This document shows positions 9,901-17,481 of a stretch of DNA of 64,000 nucleotides, piece after piece. Under the pieces are notes generated by a model, which saw nothing but the letters and a program-made list of their open reading frames with translations, was not told the origin of the DNA and did no database searches. Each line of letters starts with the position of its first letter. Within the stretch, counting starts at the first letter, position 1. A program made the translations under genes and the position numbers. The DNA comes from Polaromonas sp. CF318. GTDB lineage: Bacteria > Pseudomonadota > Gammaproteobacteria > Burkholderiales > Burkholderiaceae_C. The stretch covers positions 1 to 64,000 of the forward strand of contig NZ_AKIV01000064.1 of NCBI RefSeq assembly GCF_000282655.1, written 5' to 3'.

Positions 9901-10812
9901 CTGGCCGGCGCCGTAGCCCGAGGCGTCCAGCGTGCCGCTGACGGCGACCACGCCGCTGTCGCCGCCTTCCAGTCGTATCACGCCGCTCCTGTTTGTCAGG
10001 CTCCTGGCCTGCACCGTGCCGCTGTTGTTGAGCACGGTGGCCAGCGGGTCACCGCCGCCGCGCGCGGCCAGCACCACCAGCCCGCCGTCCGCCTGGATGG
10101 CGCCGCTGTTGGACGCCAGCGCCGCCAGCGCGGCGCCGTCCACCTGCAGGTTGAGCAGCCCGTCGCCGTGCATGTCCAGTGTGACGGCACTGCCCGCGCC
10201 CAGGGCCACCGTGCCGCGCTGCGCGCTGATGCTGCCCTCATTGGCGACCTGCGGGCCTATCAGCGCGATGTAGCCGCCCTCGCCGGCCGTGAGCGTGCCC
10301 TGGTTGAGCACCTGGCCGGTGGCACCGGAGCCCCTGGTGAAGCGCATATTGCCCGCCGCGAAGTCGGCGTTGGAAATATCCAGCGTGCTGGCCACCAGCC
10401 CACCGGCGTTGATGCTGGAGCCCGGCGCGAACAGGATGCCCGCGGCATTGACCAGGAAGACCTGGCCGTTGGCGTTGAGCTGGCCGTAGATGCGCGAAGC
10501 GTCGCTGGACATCACGCGGTTCAGCGCGATGGACGAGCGCGAGGGCTGCACGAAATTCACCTTGGCCGCGGCGCCGATGTTAAAAGTGTCCCACTGCGCC
10601 GTGAGCTTGTCGCTGAACTGGTTGACGGTCAGCACATTGCCCGAGGCGGCGATGCCGCCCGAACCGGCGACGACCTGGCCGTTGGTCGGCAAGGCATTGC
10701 CCGGCAGCGCGTCGGCAAACACCCGTCCCGCCTGCAGGGCCAGGACAGCCAGCATGACGGAATTCAGGATGGGACGGAAGGAACGAGGGGAGCGGCTGTG
10801 GACGGCATGCAT
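6907..10812 (-). CDS. TpsA1: filamentous-haemagglutinin-type two-partner secretion adhesin
   Basis: 1301 residues. After a signal peptide (to about residue 34, ...LQAGRVFADA) comes the TPS secretion domain: LPTNGQVVAGSGGI, AQWDTFNIGAAAKVNFVQPS, SIALNRVMSSDASRIYGQL, then GGLVASTLDISN. The usual NPNGI turn is NAAGI here. A module with GGTVKVLGDKVGLFAGARVD, DASGDAGGGTTLLGGNWQ and DPTNITI follows, as in large Burkholderiales adhesins. The C-terminal half is Gly/Ser/Thr/Asn-rich beta-helix repeats, including three related blocks near residues 640-770, 850-1000 and 1000-1140 (each with GSSSALA(I/L)GSG). At least fifteen N-X-S/T sequons are visible. It starts 15 nt after the tpsB1 stop behind an AAGAGAG ribosome site. 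Confidence 0.93.
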   Translation of the reverse strand: MHAVHSRSPRSFRPILNSVMLAVLALQAGRVFADALPGNALPTNGQVVAGSGGIAASGNVLTVNQFSDKLTAQWDTFNIGAAAKVNFVQPSRSSIALNRVMSSDASRIYGQLNANGQVFLVNAAGILFAPGSSINAGGLVASTLDISNADFAAGNMRFTRGSGATGQVLNQGTLTAGEGGYIALIGPQVANEGSISAQRGTVALGAGSAVTLDMHGDGLLNLQVDGAALAALASNSGAIQADGGLVVLAARGGGDPLATVLNNSGTVQARSLTNRSGVIRLEGGDSGVVAVSGTLDASGYGAGQTGGTVKVLGDKVGLFAGARVDASGDAGGGTTLLGGNWQGSGSEQRARATFIDADAQIKADAVSTGNGGKVVAWSDESTRYYGSISAKGGAVSGQGGNAEVSGVNFLDYAGTADLTAAHGSAGSLLLDPTNITISTGANTATWNGSNTFTGSGASSILNTTTLVTQLGSANVTVSTASAGASLGDITVSNAIAYNGATDRTLTLLANRDINVNANITSGTAKLNVVLNSASAGGATVGSVSVGSGAQIVSNGGNITIGGGADPTTGYATGGGVTTTGFRMVGGGSLLSSGAGNILINAKGATGQAFSMGTSANTIQSTSGNITINARNADATAFGMNSGTNIIQATGTGNITISAESTGNALGMTMGSSGNNTIRVADGVLSINAKSTGSSSALAIGSGTNTLQATGSGSLALSGNSSGSGNAVSMITGTNLMRTAGGSITISGTATGSGSAIVLGDGAAQAKVEATGAGNITLTANRPVALNLATLSSAGGNIAVSGTGAGATQGIALTGGSKILTSGAGGITLTAANTGGSALLMGSGNNLVAASGSGNVTLDVQSSNAGSGSGLTMGSGGTNAIRTAEGTLSINARSAGSSSALALGSGSNTLEATGAGQVVLAGAATGAGNGISLAGGTNQVKTAGGNLSMTGSSTNGGDGITFGSLNNSVLSQGGNISLSGYSTRGVGMSMATGTNLVQAGGQGNLSVNAQSDATGSGSGLGMGTSGNNTLRTADGVLTVNAQSAGSSSALALGSGTNLIESTGSGQLVLAGKAVGSGNGISLAAGGTNTVRSAGGDLSATGTALGSGDGINMASGKNSWLTQTGTITLSGIAAGSGTGIAIRPSTDVATIEATGAGNISFKTDSYDSTPTSTGTGSVRIASAGGVLAIEQLTPGAAIGIGEGATGQLNWSGAEIGQVAAGFSSVRIGNMLSGAIDMRPPSFLAPVVLPVRSNDAARQQAAIVASTQGEAPESAAAHEPNESTLALRGEEPNLLKVEGFDDIR

Positions 10813-10827
10813 GCGTGACTCTCTTTC

Positions 10828-13800
10828 TCAGAACCTGTACTTGAAACCAAGGCCGTAGCCGGTCACGTCCGCGCCCACACCGGGCGTGTTGCCGGCCGAG
10901 GCGAACACGGCGCCGGTGCGGAAGTTGTAGCTCGCCGAGCCGTCGTTGCGTATTCGCGAATAGGTGCCGTAGACGCTCAGGTTTTTGCTGACAGTGCGGT
11001 TAAAGCCCAGCGCGACCAGGGTCGCTCCCAGGCCCGCGGTCGAGCAGCTGCGCAGCGCGGGATCGTTGGACACCACGTCGCAGCTGCCGGGCGAAGCGCG
11101 GCCGGCGCTGGCGCGCAGCTCCCAGGCGCCCAGGGTGTGGGTCACGCCGAACAGCCTGGCGCGGCGGCGGTAGCTTTGCAGGTCCAGCACTGTGTTGCCG
11201 GGAATCACGTCCGACTCGGCATACGAAAGCTTGTCGAGCAGCATGGAGAAGGTCGTCGCGCCCAGCGTGTAGCTGGCGCCCAGGCTCACGGCCCAGTCGC
11301 GCGACGACGTGCCCTGGGTCACCGCCGTGGCCGAGGAGCCGACGCCGCGGTTGTTGCGGCCCAGGCTGGCGATGCCGAAATACTGGTTGTGCTGTTCGTA
11401 GGCGATGCCGAGCTTGAGCGCGCCATTCACATAGGAGCCGCTGAAACCCCAGGCCGAACCCGCGCCCAGGTCGGGCGCCGCCCGGCGTCCGTTGTTGGAA
11501 TAGGCGATGCGTGCCGACAGTCCTTTCCATTCCGGTGTGGCGTATTGCCACACGCCGGGCTGCCGGCGTATGAAGGCCGCGTCGTCGTTGTTCGCGTCGC
11601 CCACCTCGGTCACCGGGCCGGCCACGCTGGACGAACCCACGCCCAGGCCCGGTGAGCCTATGATGCCGCCCGCGCCGCCTATGCCGTAGTCATTGAAGGG
11701 ATCGAACCTGGCCGTCATGTCGCGAAACGGCATGGTCCACTGGCCGTAGCGCACCGCCCCCCAGTCGGGGCTGCGCAGGCCCACGCCCGCATCCTGCAGA
11801 CTGGTGGCCGCGTTGGATTCGGGGCGCTCGGAGCTGGGGCCGGTCTTGGGCACGTATTTGTAGGCTACGCCGGCCTCCACCTGCCAGAAGGCCTCCAGCC
11901 CGCCGCCCAGGCCCAGCGCGCCGCGCACCCCTATCGAGGACGAAGGGTCGCTGATGCGCAGGTAGGGAGGCAGCTGCCTGCCCGTGGGGCTGGCGGAAAA
12001 AGTGGCGCCGCGCGGGCCGGCCGGCGTCGCGCCGTCGCGCGCGACCTGCTCGAACTCCAGGCCGAAGCCGCCGTAGATCTCAAACTTGTCCGAGCTCAGT
12101 TCCGCATCGTCCGACAGCGAGGAACCCAGGCCCGCGAAGGCTTGCGGCGCCCCGCTGAGCTGCAGCCACAAGGTCGGGCTGTGCGAGGCTTCCACGGTGC
12201 TCGGCGTGCTGCCGGGCTTGAAGGCCACGCCGACACTGATGGTCAGCGCCTTGGGCCGCGTGAAGACCAGGCCCAGGCCGGCGCCTTGCAGGCTTCTGTG
12301 ATTGCTGAGCTGAGCCGGGTCCCAGGGGGTTTTGTCGATGCGCACGCGACCCGCGTCGTAAAACAGAAAACCTTCCACGCCGAAACCGCCGAGCCGGCCC
12401 AGGCCGTGGCGCAGCTCCAGCCGGGACAGCCAGCCCTCGTCGCCCGCACCCTCGCCTTGCGGGTAGGCCCGCACGCCGTTGGGGCCGCCCAGGAAAAACT
12501 CTTCCGACGAGTCGAGATTTTTCGAGGCCTGCTGGCCCGACAGCGAAGCATGCAGCGTGAAGCCGCCCGGCAGCGCCTGCAGGCGCGAGAGCGACCAGTT
12601 GAGTTTGCTGAAGCGGCCGTTGGTCATGGCCGAACGCGCGTCGAAAGCCGCATCGGACATGGTGTCGCGGCTCAGGCGGCCGCGCGTCAGGCCCAGGGAA
12701 TAGCTGGTCAAGGCGGGGTTGCCGCTCACGCCGTCGCGCCAGTCGCCATAGAGATCCAGCCTGGCCAGGGTCGAGGACTTCCTGACGTCCAGGCCGGCCT
12801 GGTTGACGCGGTCTATATAGTTTTTTTGCTCCAGCGAGAGTTGGCCCGTGAGGTTGGCCTGCCGGCCGCGGATGAAAGGGTAGGCCACGAAGCCGCTGAG
12901 GCTTTCGCCCTCGCCGCTGGCATCCAGCGGCGCGAAATCCCGGCCGATTTTGTAGAGCAGGTTGGTGTAGGCCAGGCCCGCGCGCAGGCCGGAGCCGCCC
13001 AGCGGCGCCGACACCCCCAGGGTCTGGGCCGTCAGCCCTTCGAAGCTGGTGATGCCCTTGGCGCTCCAGGCCTCGCCCATGCCCAGCCAGTCATTGGCCG
13101 ACAGCTCCACCGTCAGGCGGTTGCGGCCGGTGTAGCTGTTGCCCTGGTTGTCGAAACCAAAACGCGCCTGCGCCAACGGGCTTTCGCTGACCCTCACCAC
13201 CAGGTCGGCCGTGCCGGGCTGGGTGCCCGCGCGCAGCACCGCCCTGACCGTGATGCCGGGAAGGTCCGTCAGCAACAACAGGGCGCGCTCTATCTCGGCC
13301 TCGCGTATCACCGCCCCGGGCGCCAGGCCGGCAATGAAGCGGTGCGCCACGCCCGGGTCCAGGCGCACATTTTTGGCGGGCTCCACGCTCACCGCACCCA
13401 GCCGGCCTTCCTGGATTTCCAGCCTGACGGAGCCGCCCGCGATGTCCTGCGCGGGCAGGTTGGCGCGCGCCACGAGGAAGCCGCGTTCGCGGTAAAAGCG
13501 CGTGATGCGCGCGGCGGCCTCGGCCAGCGCGTCAAATCCGATTTCGCGGCCGGTGTAGCCGTTGAGTTCCGCGGCCAGGATTTGCGCGTCGATCGAGTCG
13601 TTGCCGCTGAACGTGAACTGCGTCACCAGCACCCGCGCGCCGGTGTCGGCGGACGGCGCGGTATTTTCCTGCGCGGGTTTTTCGATCACGGCCGGCGCGT
13701 CCGCCGGTGCCGGATTTGAAAGGCCCGGCGCGCGTTCGCGTATGGACTCCAGCATGCGGCCGGCATCGGGTGCCTGCGCGAAAGCGCCATAACCGTAAAG

Positions 13801-13872
13801 CGCCAGCAAGCCGCCAATGACGCTGGGTTTAAAAGGCCGGCTTCGGGACCTGTTCACATGGATTGCTTGCAT
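10828..13872 (-). CDS. TpsB1-porin fusion: FhaC/HMW1B-like transporter plus C-terminal general porin barrel
   Basis: 1014 residues in one frame. Signal peptide (to about residue 32, ...YGYGAFAQ), linker, POTRA_2 region about 80-157 (TQFTFSGNDSIDAQILAAEL ... FYRERGFLVARANLPAQ), second POTRA to about 235, then a TpsB barrel about 240-575 with the loop-6 motif GGPNGVRAYPQGEGAGDEG and a closing strand LWLQLSG. A normal FhaC-family protein ends there. This one continues with a full Burkholderiales-type porin, about 600-1014: first strand KFEIYGGFGLEFEQV, then GVRGALGLGGGLEAFWQVEAG, YGQWTMPFRD, and a terminal strand ending YRF, the usual BAM signal. It exports the adjacent TpsA1; the porin half has no known role. 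A paralogue of identical length is at 27197-30241. Confidence 0.92.
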   Translation of the reverse strand: MQAIHVNRSRSRPFKPSVIGGLLALYGYGAFAQAPDAGRMLESIRERAPGLSNPAPADAPAVIEKPAQENTAPSADTGARVLVTQFTFSGNDSIDAQILAAELNGYTGREIGFDALAEAAARITRFYRERGFLVARANLPAQDIAGGSVRLEIQEGRLGAVSVEPAKNVRLDPGVAHRFIAGLAPGAVIREAEIERALLLLTDLPGITVRAVLRAGTQPGTADLVVRVSESPLAQARFGFDNQGNSYTGRNRLTVELSANDWLGMGEAWSAKGITSFEGLTAQTLGVSAPLGGSGLRAGLAYTNLLYKIGRDFAPLDASGEGESLSGFVAYPFIRGRQANLTGQLSLEQKNYIDRVNQAGLDVRKSSTLARLDLYGDWRDGVSGNPALTSYSLGLTRGRLSRDTMSDAAFDARSAMTNGRFSKLNWSLSRLQALPGGFTLHASLSGQQASKNLDSSEEFFLGGPNGVRAYPQGEGAGDEGWLSRLELRHGLGRLGGFGVEGFLFYDAGRVRIDKTPWDPAQLSNHRSLQGAGLGLVFTRPKALTISVGVAFKPGSTPSTVEASHSPTLWLQLSGAPQAFAGLGSSLSDDAELSSDKFEIYGGFGLEFEQVARDGATPAGPRGATFSASPTGRQLPPYLRISDPSSSIGVRGALGLGGGLEAFWQVEAGVAYKYVPKTGPSSERPESNAATSLQDAGVGLRSPDWGAVRYGQWTMPFRDMTARFDPFNDYGIGGAGGIIGSPGLGVGSSSVAGPVTEVGDANNDDAAFIRRQPGVWQYATPEWKGLSARIAYSNNGRRAAPDLGAGSAWGFSGSYVNGALKLGIAYEQHNQYFGIASLGRNNRGVGSSATAVTQGTSSRDWAVSLGASYTLGATTFSMLLDKLSYAESDVIPGNTVLDLQSYRRRARLFGVTHTLGAWELRASAGRASPGSCDVVSNDPALRSCSTAGLGATLVALGFNRTVSKNLSVYGTYSRIRNDGSASYNFRTGAVFASAGNTPGVGADVTGYGLGFKYRF

Positions 13873-14129
13873 CTGTCGTTTTCAAAGGCTTTCAGCCGGA
13901 CCGGCGCCGTGCTTGAAAGCTGGTTCTCCCCGCCGCTTATTGGACGGGTATTTGCCCGCCAGGACCAGTTCGAAATACCCGCCCATATCCATAACCCAAG
14001 GTTATTTATCCAGGCGAAAAATATGTATCAGCGCCTGGAGGCCGAGGTGCGTCGGCAGCGCTTCCGAGAGGAATTCATCCGCCGGTGAACGCAAATGGAC
14101 GCGGATTGAAGAGAGGGTATTTGCGTTTT

Positions 14130-14188
14130 ATCTGCGCAAATCTGCGAAATCTGCGGATAAAAAATTCATCCACAAATTTCGCAGATTT
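14130..14188. repeat. Large inverted repeat with iterated ATCTGCG units
   Basis: ATCTGCG occurs at 14130, 14140 and 14149. AAATCTGCGAAAT (14138-14150) pairs perfectly with ATTTCGCAGATTT (14176-14188), 13-bp arms with a 25-nt spacer. It is intergenic, between the hydrolase stop and the tpsB1 leader. This looks like a dispersed intergenic repeat or a long hairpin; no transposase or terminal duplication is visible. Confidence 0.6.
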
Positions 14189-14217
14189 ACGGAGATTGAA
14201 AACAGGCTGTGCTACCC

Positions 14218-14236
14218 CTTCTCCCTCCGGGAGAAG
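14218..14236. repeat. REP-like hairpin
   Basis: CTTCTCCC-TCC-GGGAGAAG, an 8-bp perfect stem with a 3-nt loop, followed by GCGGGGACGAGGGC and, at about 14295-14317, a related CCCTTTCCCAGGGGAGAGG. These pyrimidine/purine hairpins resemble REP-type palindromes of beta- and gammaproteobacteria. It lies downstream of the hydrolase stop at 14332 and could also slow transcription. Confidence 0.45.
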
Positions 14237-14331
14237 GCGGGGACGAGGGCAAGCGGCGGTGGATGTTGCCGTGCCTCCGTGAAGGCCGTCGGCCCCCACC
14301 CTTTCCCAGGGGAGAGGAGATAAGAAAGGGT

Positions 14332-15219
14332 CTAACGCGCGAGGAATTTGCCGAAGAAAGCCTGCGCGCGCTGCTTGCTGTCCTCGCTCGCCAGTTTGTT
14401 GGCCTGCACCGATTCGCGTTTGCGCGTGGGCGTGTCGTAGGAATGCTCGACGCCGGGATACAGCACAAACTGCCAGTCGCTGCCGTTGCGCTCGGCGATC
14501 TCGGACAGCCGCGCGCAGCGTTCCGGGTTGACCTCTTCATCGTCCGTGCCTATCAGCAGCAGCATGGGCGCGTAGCTGCGGTAAGCCTGGCTGTACCTGC
14601 GCATGACCTGCCCGCAGGCCGGATACATGCTCAGGAAAGCCCGAAAGCCCGTGGTTTCGGTCGGTGCCTCAATGCCCGGCGCCGTGGTGGAGGCCGCGGA
14701 CAGCGCCGTGCTGCCGCCGTTGGACCAGCCCTGCAGGAACACGCGGTCCTTGATGACGCCGGGCTGGGCGCGCAGGAACTTCAGTGCCGCGTAGGCGTCC
14801 AGCGGGCGCACCGTGATTTCATTGACGCTGGCCGGCCTGCTGCCATCGTTGGTGCCCGCCTCAAAGCCCCGCGCATAACCGCGGGGCCCGAAGGAATCCA
14901 CCAGCAAGGCCACATAGCCGCGCTCGACCCAGAATTTGGCCCACATCACATGGCGCGAGGACAGGGAATCGGCGTCAAAAGTCTGCTTGAGCGTCGAATA
15001 CAGGCCGCCGCGCCCGTGCAGCATCACCACCGCCGGGTGCGGTCCCGGCGTGTCGGGCGCGTACTGGTAGGCCACCAGCGTGGTCTTGCCGTCCTCGCTG
15101 GCGAAGTTCACGGTTTGTGCTTTCTGCGCCCGCGCCGGCTGGCTTGCCGCCAGCAGCAAGGGAACGATCACAACAAAAAAACGGAACGCAGGGCGCGAAA
15201 AAATTCGGGAGGCGGTCAT
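14332..15219 (-). CDS. Exported dienelactone-hydrolase-family alpha/beta hydrolase (TPS locus 1, upstream)
   Basis: MTASRIFSRPAFRFFVVIVPLLLAASQPARAQ is a signal peptide in outline (basic n-region, hydrophobic core, ARAQ cleavage). The catalytic core shows VVMLHGRGGLYS, LQGWSNGGSTALS (Ser elbow), GTDDEEVNPERC (Asp) and GVEHSYDTP (His). It is related over its length to the hydrolase at 6048-6920. ATG 15219 is preferred over TTG 15225. It precedes tpsB1 in the same direction but with a 459-bp repeat-rich gap, so it may be a separate transcript. The substrate is unknown. Confidence 0.87.
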   Translation of the reverse strand: MTASRIFSRPAFRFFVVIVPLLLAASQPARAQKAQTVNFASEDGKTTLVAYQYAPDTPGPHPAVVMLHGRGGLYSTLKQTFDADSLSSRHVMWAKFWVERGYVALLVDSFGPRGYARGFEAGTNDGSRPASVNEITVRPLDAYAALKFLRAQPGVIKDRVFLQGWSNGGSTALSAASTTAPGIEAPTETTGFRAFLSMYPACGQVMRRYSQAYRSYAPMLLLIGTDDEEVNPERCARLSEIAERNGSDWQFVLYPGVEHSYDTPTRKRESVQANKLASEDSKQRAQAFFGKFLAR

Positions 15220-15257
15220 GTTCAATGAAGACTCTTTCAGGCAACGGGCAGCGCAAA

Positions 15258-15293
15258 GGCGATGGCGATGGCGATGGCGATGGCGATGGCGAT
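15258..15293. repeat. GGCGAT hexanucleotide tandem repeat, six units
   Basis: Six perfect GGCGAT units followed by GGCG, 33 bp upstream of the hydrolase start and on the far side of its promoter region. Perfect hexanucleotide arrays change length by slippage, and this one sits in the 5' leader of an exported-enzyme gene next to an adhesin locus, so it is a candidate for expression variation. Confidence 0.8.
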
Positions 15294-15383
15294 GGCGCGG
15301 CCATCATGACAAACGAAGCCGTGCGGCGTCAAGGCTTGCGGACGCGCGCCGGACACGGTGCGCACCGCCTCATCAGAGGAGCC

Positions 15384-15398
15384 CATAACTTCAGGTTA
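15384..15398. promoter_or_regulatory. ATAAC-N5-GTTAT palindrome in a divergent promoter region
   Basis: ATAACTTCAGGTTAT lies between the hydrolase (start 15219, minus) and the cyclodeaminase-like gene (start 15507, plus), and is flanked by GCCC/GGGC. It contains the T-N11-A spacing typical of LysR-type regulator boxes. The same 15-bp frame, ATAAC-N5-GTTAT, occurs at 13991-14005 upstream of tpsB1. The regulator is not known; two LysR genes lie nearby. Confidence 0.45.
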
Positions 15399-15506
15399 TC
15401 GGGCTCGCAGAAATGTGATGAGGGCGGGCCCGCCTGCCAACTTAGGATGGCGGCTCAATGCCGACCTCCACCCCGAGCCGGCTCCCTCTTTCCGAAAGCA
15501 GTTTTC

Positions 15507-16455
15507 ATGATCCATACCTATACCGATGAAGACGTAACCCGCACCGTCGGCTGGCGCGAAGTCCTGCAGGACCTGCCCGCGGCCTTTGAATCCCTGCGCA
15601 GCGGCGACGCGGCCATACAGGCGCGCCAGCGCATAGACTGCGGCAGCTGGAAGCTCAGCGGCATGGGCGCGTTGTGGGAAAGCCGCGGCGTGGCCGCGTA
15701 CAAAACCTACACCAGCCTCAACGGCCAGTTCGACTTCCTGGTCAACCTCTTCGATCTGGCGCGGCAAGACCACCACGTGATGCCGGCGGCGGAAATCACG
15801 CGCGCGCACCGCGGCCATGACAGCCTGGGCAGCGCACAACATCACCCGGCCGGGCACGAAAAAAATGGCACTCTTCGGCCTGGGCATCCAGGGCCGCACC
15901 CACCTCGAGGCCTTGCATGAAACCATGGGCTTTTCGGAAATCGCCGTCGTCGACACGGCCGACGTGTCGCAGGCCTGCGAAATGTTTTGCGCGCGTTACG
16001 GCATTGCGGTGCGGCAGGTGTCGCCGCAGGAAGCGGTCACCGGCGCCGACCTTGTTGTCACCGTGACGCGCTCCAAGCAGCCGCTGTTTGACGGCGCCTG
16101 GCTGCAGCGCGGCGCGGCCATCTGCGCGGTCGGCACCAGCCTGCCCGGCGGCACCGAGATCGACCAGGTCAGCCGCGCGCGCAGCGACCGCGTCATTGTG
16201 GAATGGAAGCCGCAAAGCCTGGTGGAGGCCGGCGAGATCGTGATCGGGCTGGCCGACAAAAGCCTGGACATCTCGCAGATCAGCGACCTGCCCGAACTGC
16301 TGGGCAGCCGGGAGCCCTGGCGCCGCTCTCCGGAAGAGATCATCCTCTTCAAGGCCGTCGGCGTGGGCCTGAGCGACCTGGTCGCCGCCAGGCGCGTGGT
16401 GCAAAACATGCGCAGCCAGGCGATGGCGCAGCCCGCAGCCGCCAGCCAGTACTAG
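15507..16455 (+). pseudogene. Ornithine cyclodeaminase/mu-crystallin family gene with a +1 frameshift
   Basis: The N-terminal half starts MIHTYTDEDVTRTVGWREVL at ATG 15507 and reads through KTYTSLNGQFDFLVNLFDL and MPAAEITRA. At about 15811-15815 the frame must shift by one base to continue as TAAMTAWAAHNI, then KKMALFGLGIQGRTHLEAL (Rossmann NAD-binding), to the stop at 16455. Deleting one base in the GCGCGC run restores a continuous protein of about 315 residues, normal for the family. Members deaminate ornithine or reduce imines/ketimines with NAD(P)H. Either this is a recent inactivation or a sequencing error in a GC-alternating run. It converges on a LysR gene 19 bp away. Confidence 0.85.
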
Positions 16456-16474
16456 AGAAGCAGGCTCGCCGCCC

Positions 16475-17386
16475 TCAGGCCCTGGCTTGCAGGGTGGCTT
16501 CCTGCACTTTTTTGAGTTCGTCGCCGACGCACTGCGTGAGCGTGCGCATGATGTCGGTCACGGCCGCCGCCTTGAGGTACATCGCGCAGACCGGGAACTC
16601 GGCACGCGGCTCCAGCGGCAGGACCTTGAGCTTGTCGGAAAAAAAGTTGGCGCTGGCCGAATCCACAATCGCCACGCCCTGGTCCAGCTCGGCCAGCCGC
16701 ACCGCCATCTGGTAGGTGCGCACCGCCGTCTTGCCCTGCTGCCAGTTGAAGCGGTTGGCATAGCGCGAATAGATGCGGCCCAGCGGGTCCTTGCCCGAGA
16801 GCTCGATCAGCTCCATGCTCGCCAGCGCCTCGGCCGAGATGGATTTGTTACGCGCATACTTGCCCAGCCGCGAAGGGAGGCAGGCCGCCACCAGCTGCAG
16901 GTGCCCTATCTCCACGCAGTCCAGCGAAGGATGCAGCGGCGGGTCGAAGGCAATGCCCATGTCCACCTCATGCATGAGCAGTTTCTGCATCATGTCTTCG
17001 GTGTGGCCGGTGTTGAGCTCGCTGCGCATCTTGGGAAACTGCTTGCGCGCCGCCAGCAGCGCGGACGGCAGCACGCTGTTGGCCAGCGAGGCGACGGCCG
17101 CCACGCGCACCGCCTTGTCGGCGCCCAGCTTGAGGTTGCGCGCCAGCTCGCGCACGGCATCGAGGCCGCCCGTGGCCTGCTCGACGACAGGGGCCAGGGC
17201 ATGGGTTTCCCGGGTCGCCACCAGTCGCTTACCTTCGCGGTTGAAGAGCGCGAAGCCGACGGTCGCCTCCGCATGCTGCAAGGCCTTGGTCACGGCCGGC
17301 TGGGACACATGCAGCAGCCGCGCCGCGCCGCTGATGGTTCCGGTGCGCAGTATGGCCTGCAGGACTTCAATGTGGCGGGTTCTCAT
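16475..17386 (-). CDS. LysR family transcriptional regulator
   Basis: 303 residues. An N-terminal winged HTH (RHIEVLQAILRTGTISGAA, LLHVSQPAVTKALQHAE) is followed by the periplasmic-binding-protein-like effector domain. It is convergent with the cyclodeaminase-like gene rather than divergent. The target is not evident; the HTH resembles regulators of amino-acid uptake and catabolism only in a general way. No good ribosome site is seen before ATG 17386. Confidence 0.9.
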   Translation of the reverse strand: MRTRHIEVLQAILRTGTISGAARLLHVSQPAVTKALQHAEATVGFALFNREGKRLVATRETHALAPVVEQATGGLDAVRELARNLKLGADKAVRVAAVASLANSVLPSALLAARKQFPKMRSELNTGHTEDMMQKLLMHEVDMGIAFDPPLHPSLDCVEIGHLQLVAACLPSRLGKYARNKSISAEALASMELIELSGKDPLGRIYSRYANRFNWQQGKTAVRTYQMAVRLAELDQGVAIVDSASANFFSDKLKVLPLEPRAEFPVCAMYLKAAAVTDIMRTLTQCVGDELKKVQEATLQARA

Positions 17387-17481
17387 GGAGGCGGCGTTGT
17401 GGTGGCTGGCGTGTCAGGCGCGGGCAGCGGCGCCGGCCCATTTTGCACTGAAACCGGCCGGGAGGCCGAGGTGCCGGGTGC

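Larger units (their letters stand above)
13873..14331. promoter_or_regulatory. Repeat-rich 459-bp leader region upstream of tpsB1
   Basis: No gene is seen. The part near tpsB1 holds CGGGTATTT (13945-13953) inverted to AAATACCCG (13973-13981), a third copy GGGTATTTGC at 14115-14124 matching 13946-13955, and the palindrome ATAAC-N5-GTTAT at 13991-14005. On the minus strand TGATAC (14030-14025) and TAAATA (14008-14003), 16 bp apart, are a weak promoter candidate overlapping that palindrome. The rest holds the repeats listed separately (14130-14188, 14218-14236). Promoter and operator roles are inferred from position only. Confidence 0.5.

Noticed and set aside
14075-14323. Short frames on both strands in the tpsB1 leader
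   Set aside because: Repeat DNA with atypical composition; no ribosome sites and no recognisable protein.
15258-15293. GGCGAT array as a CRISPR or coding repeat
   Set aside because: Six-base units without spacers, and the plus-strand frame through it (from 15117) is not a real gene but continues into the cyclodeaminase gene.
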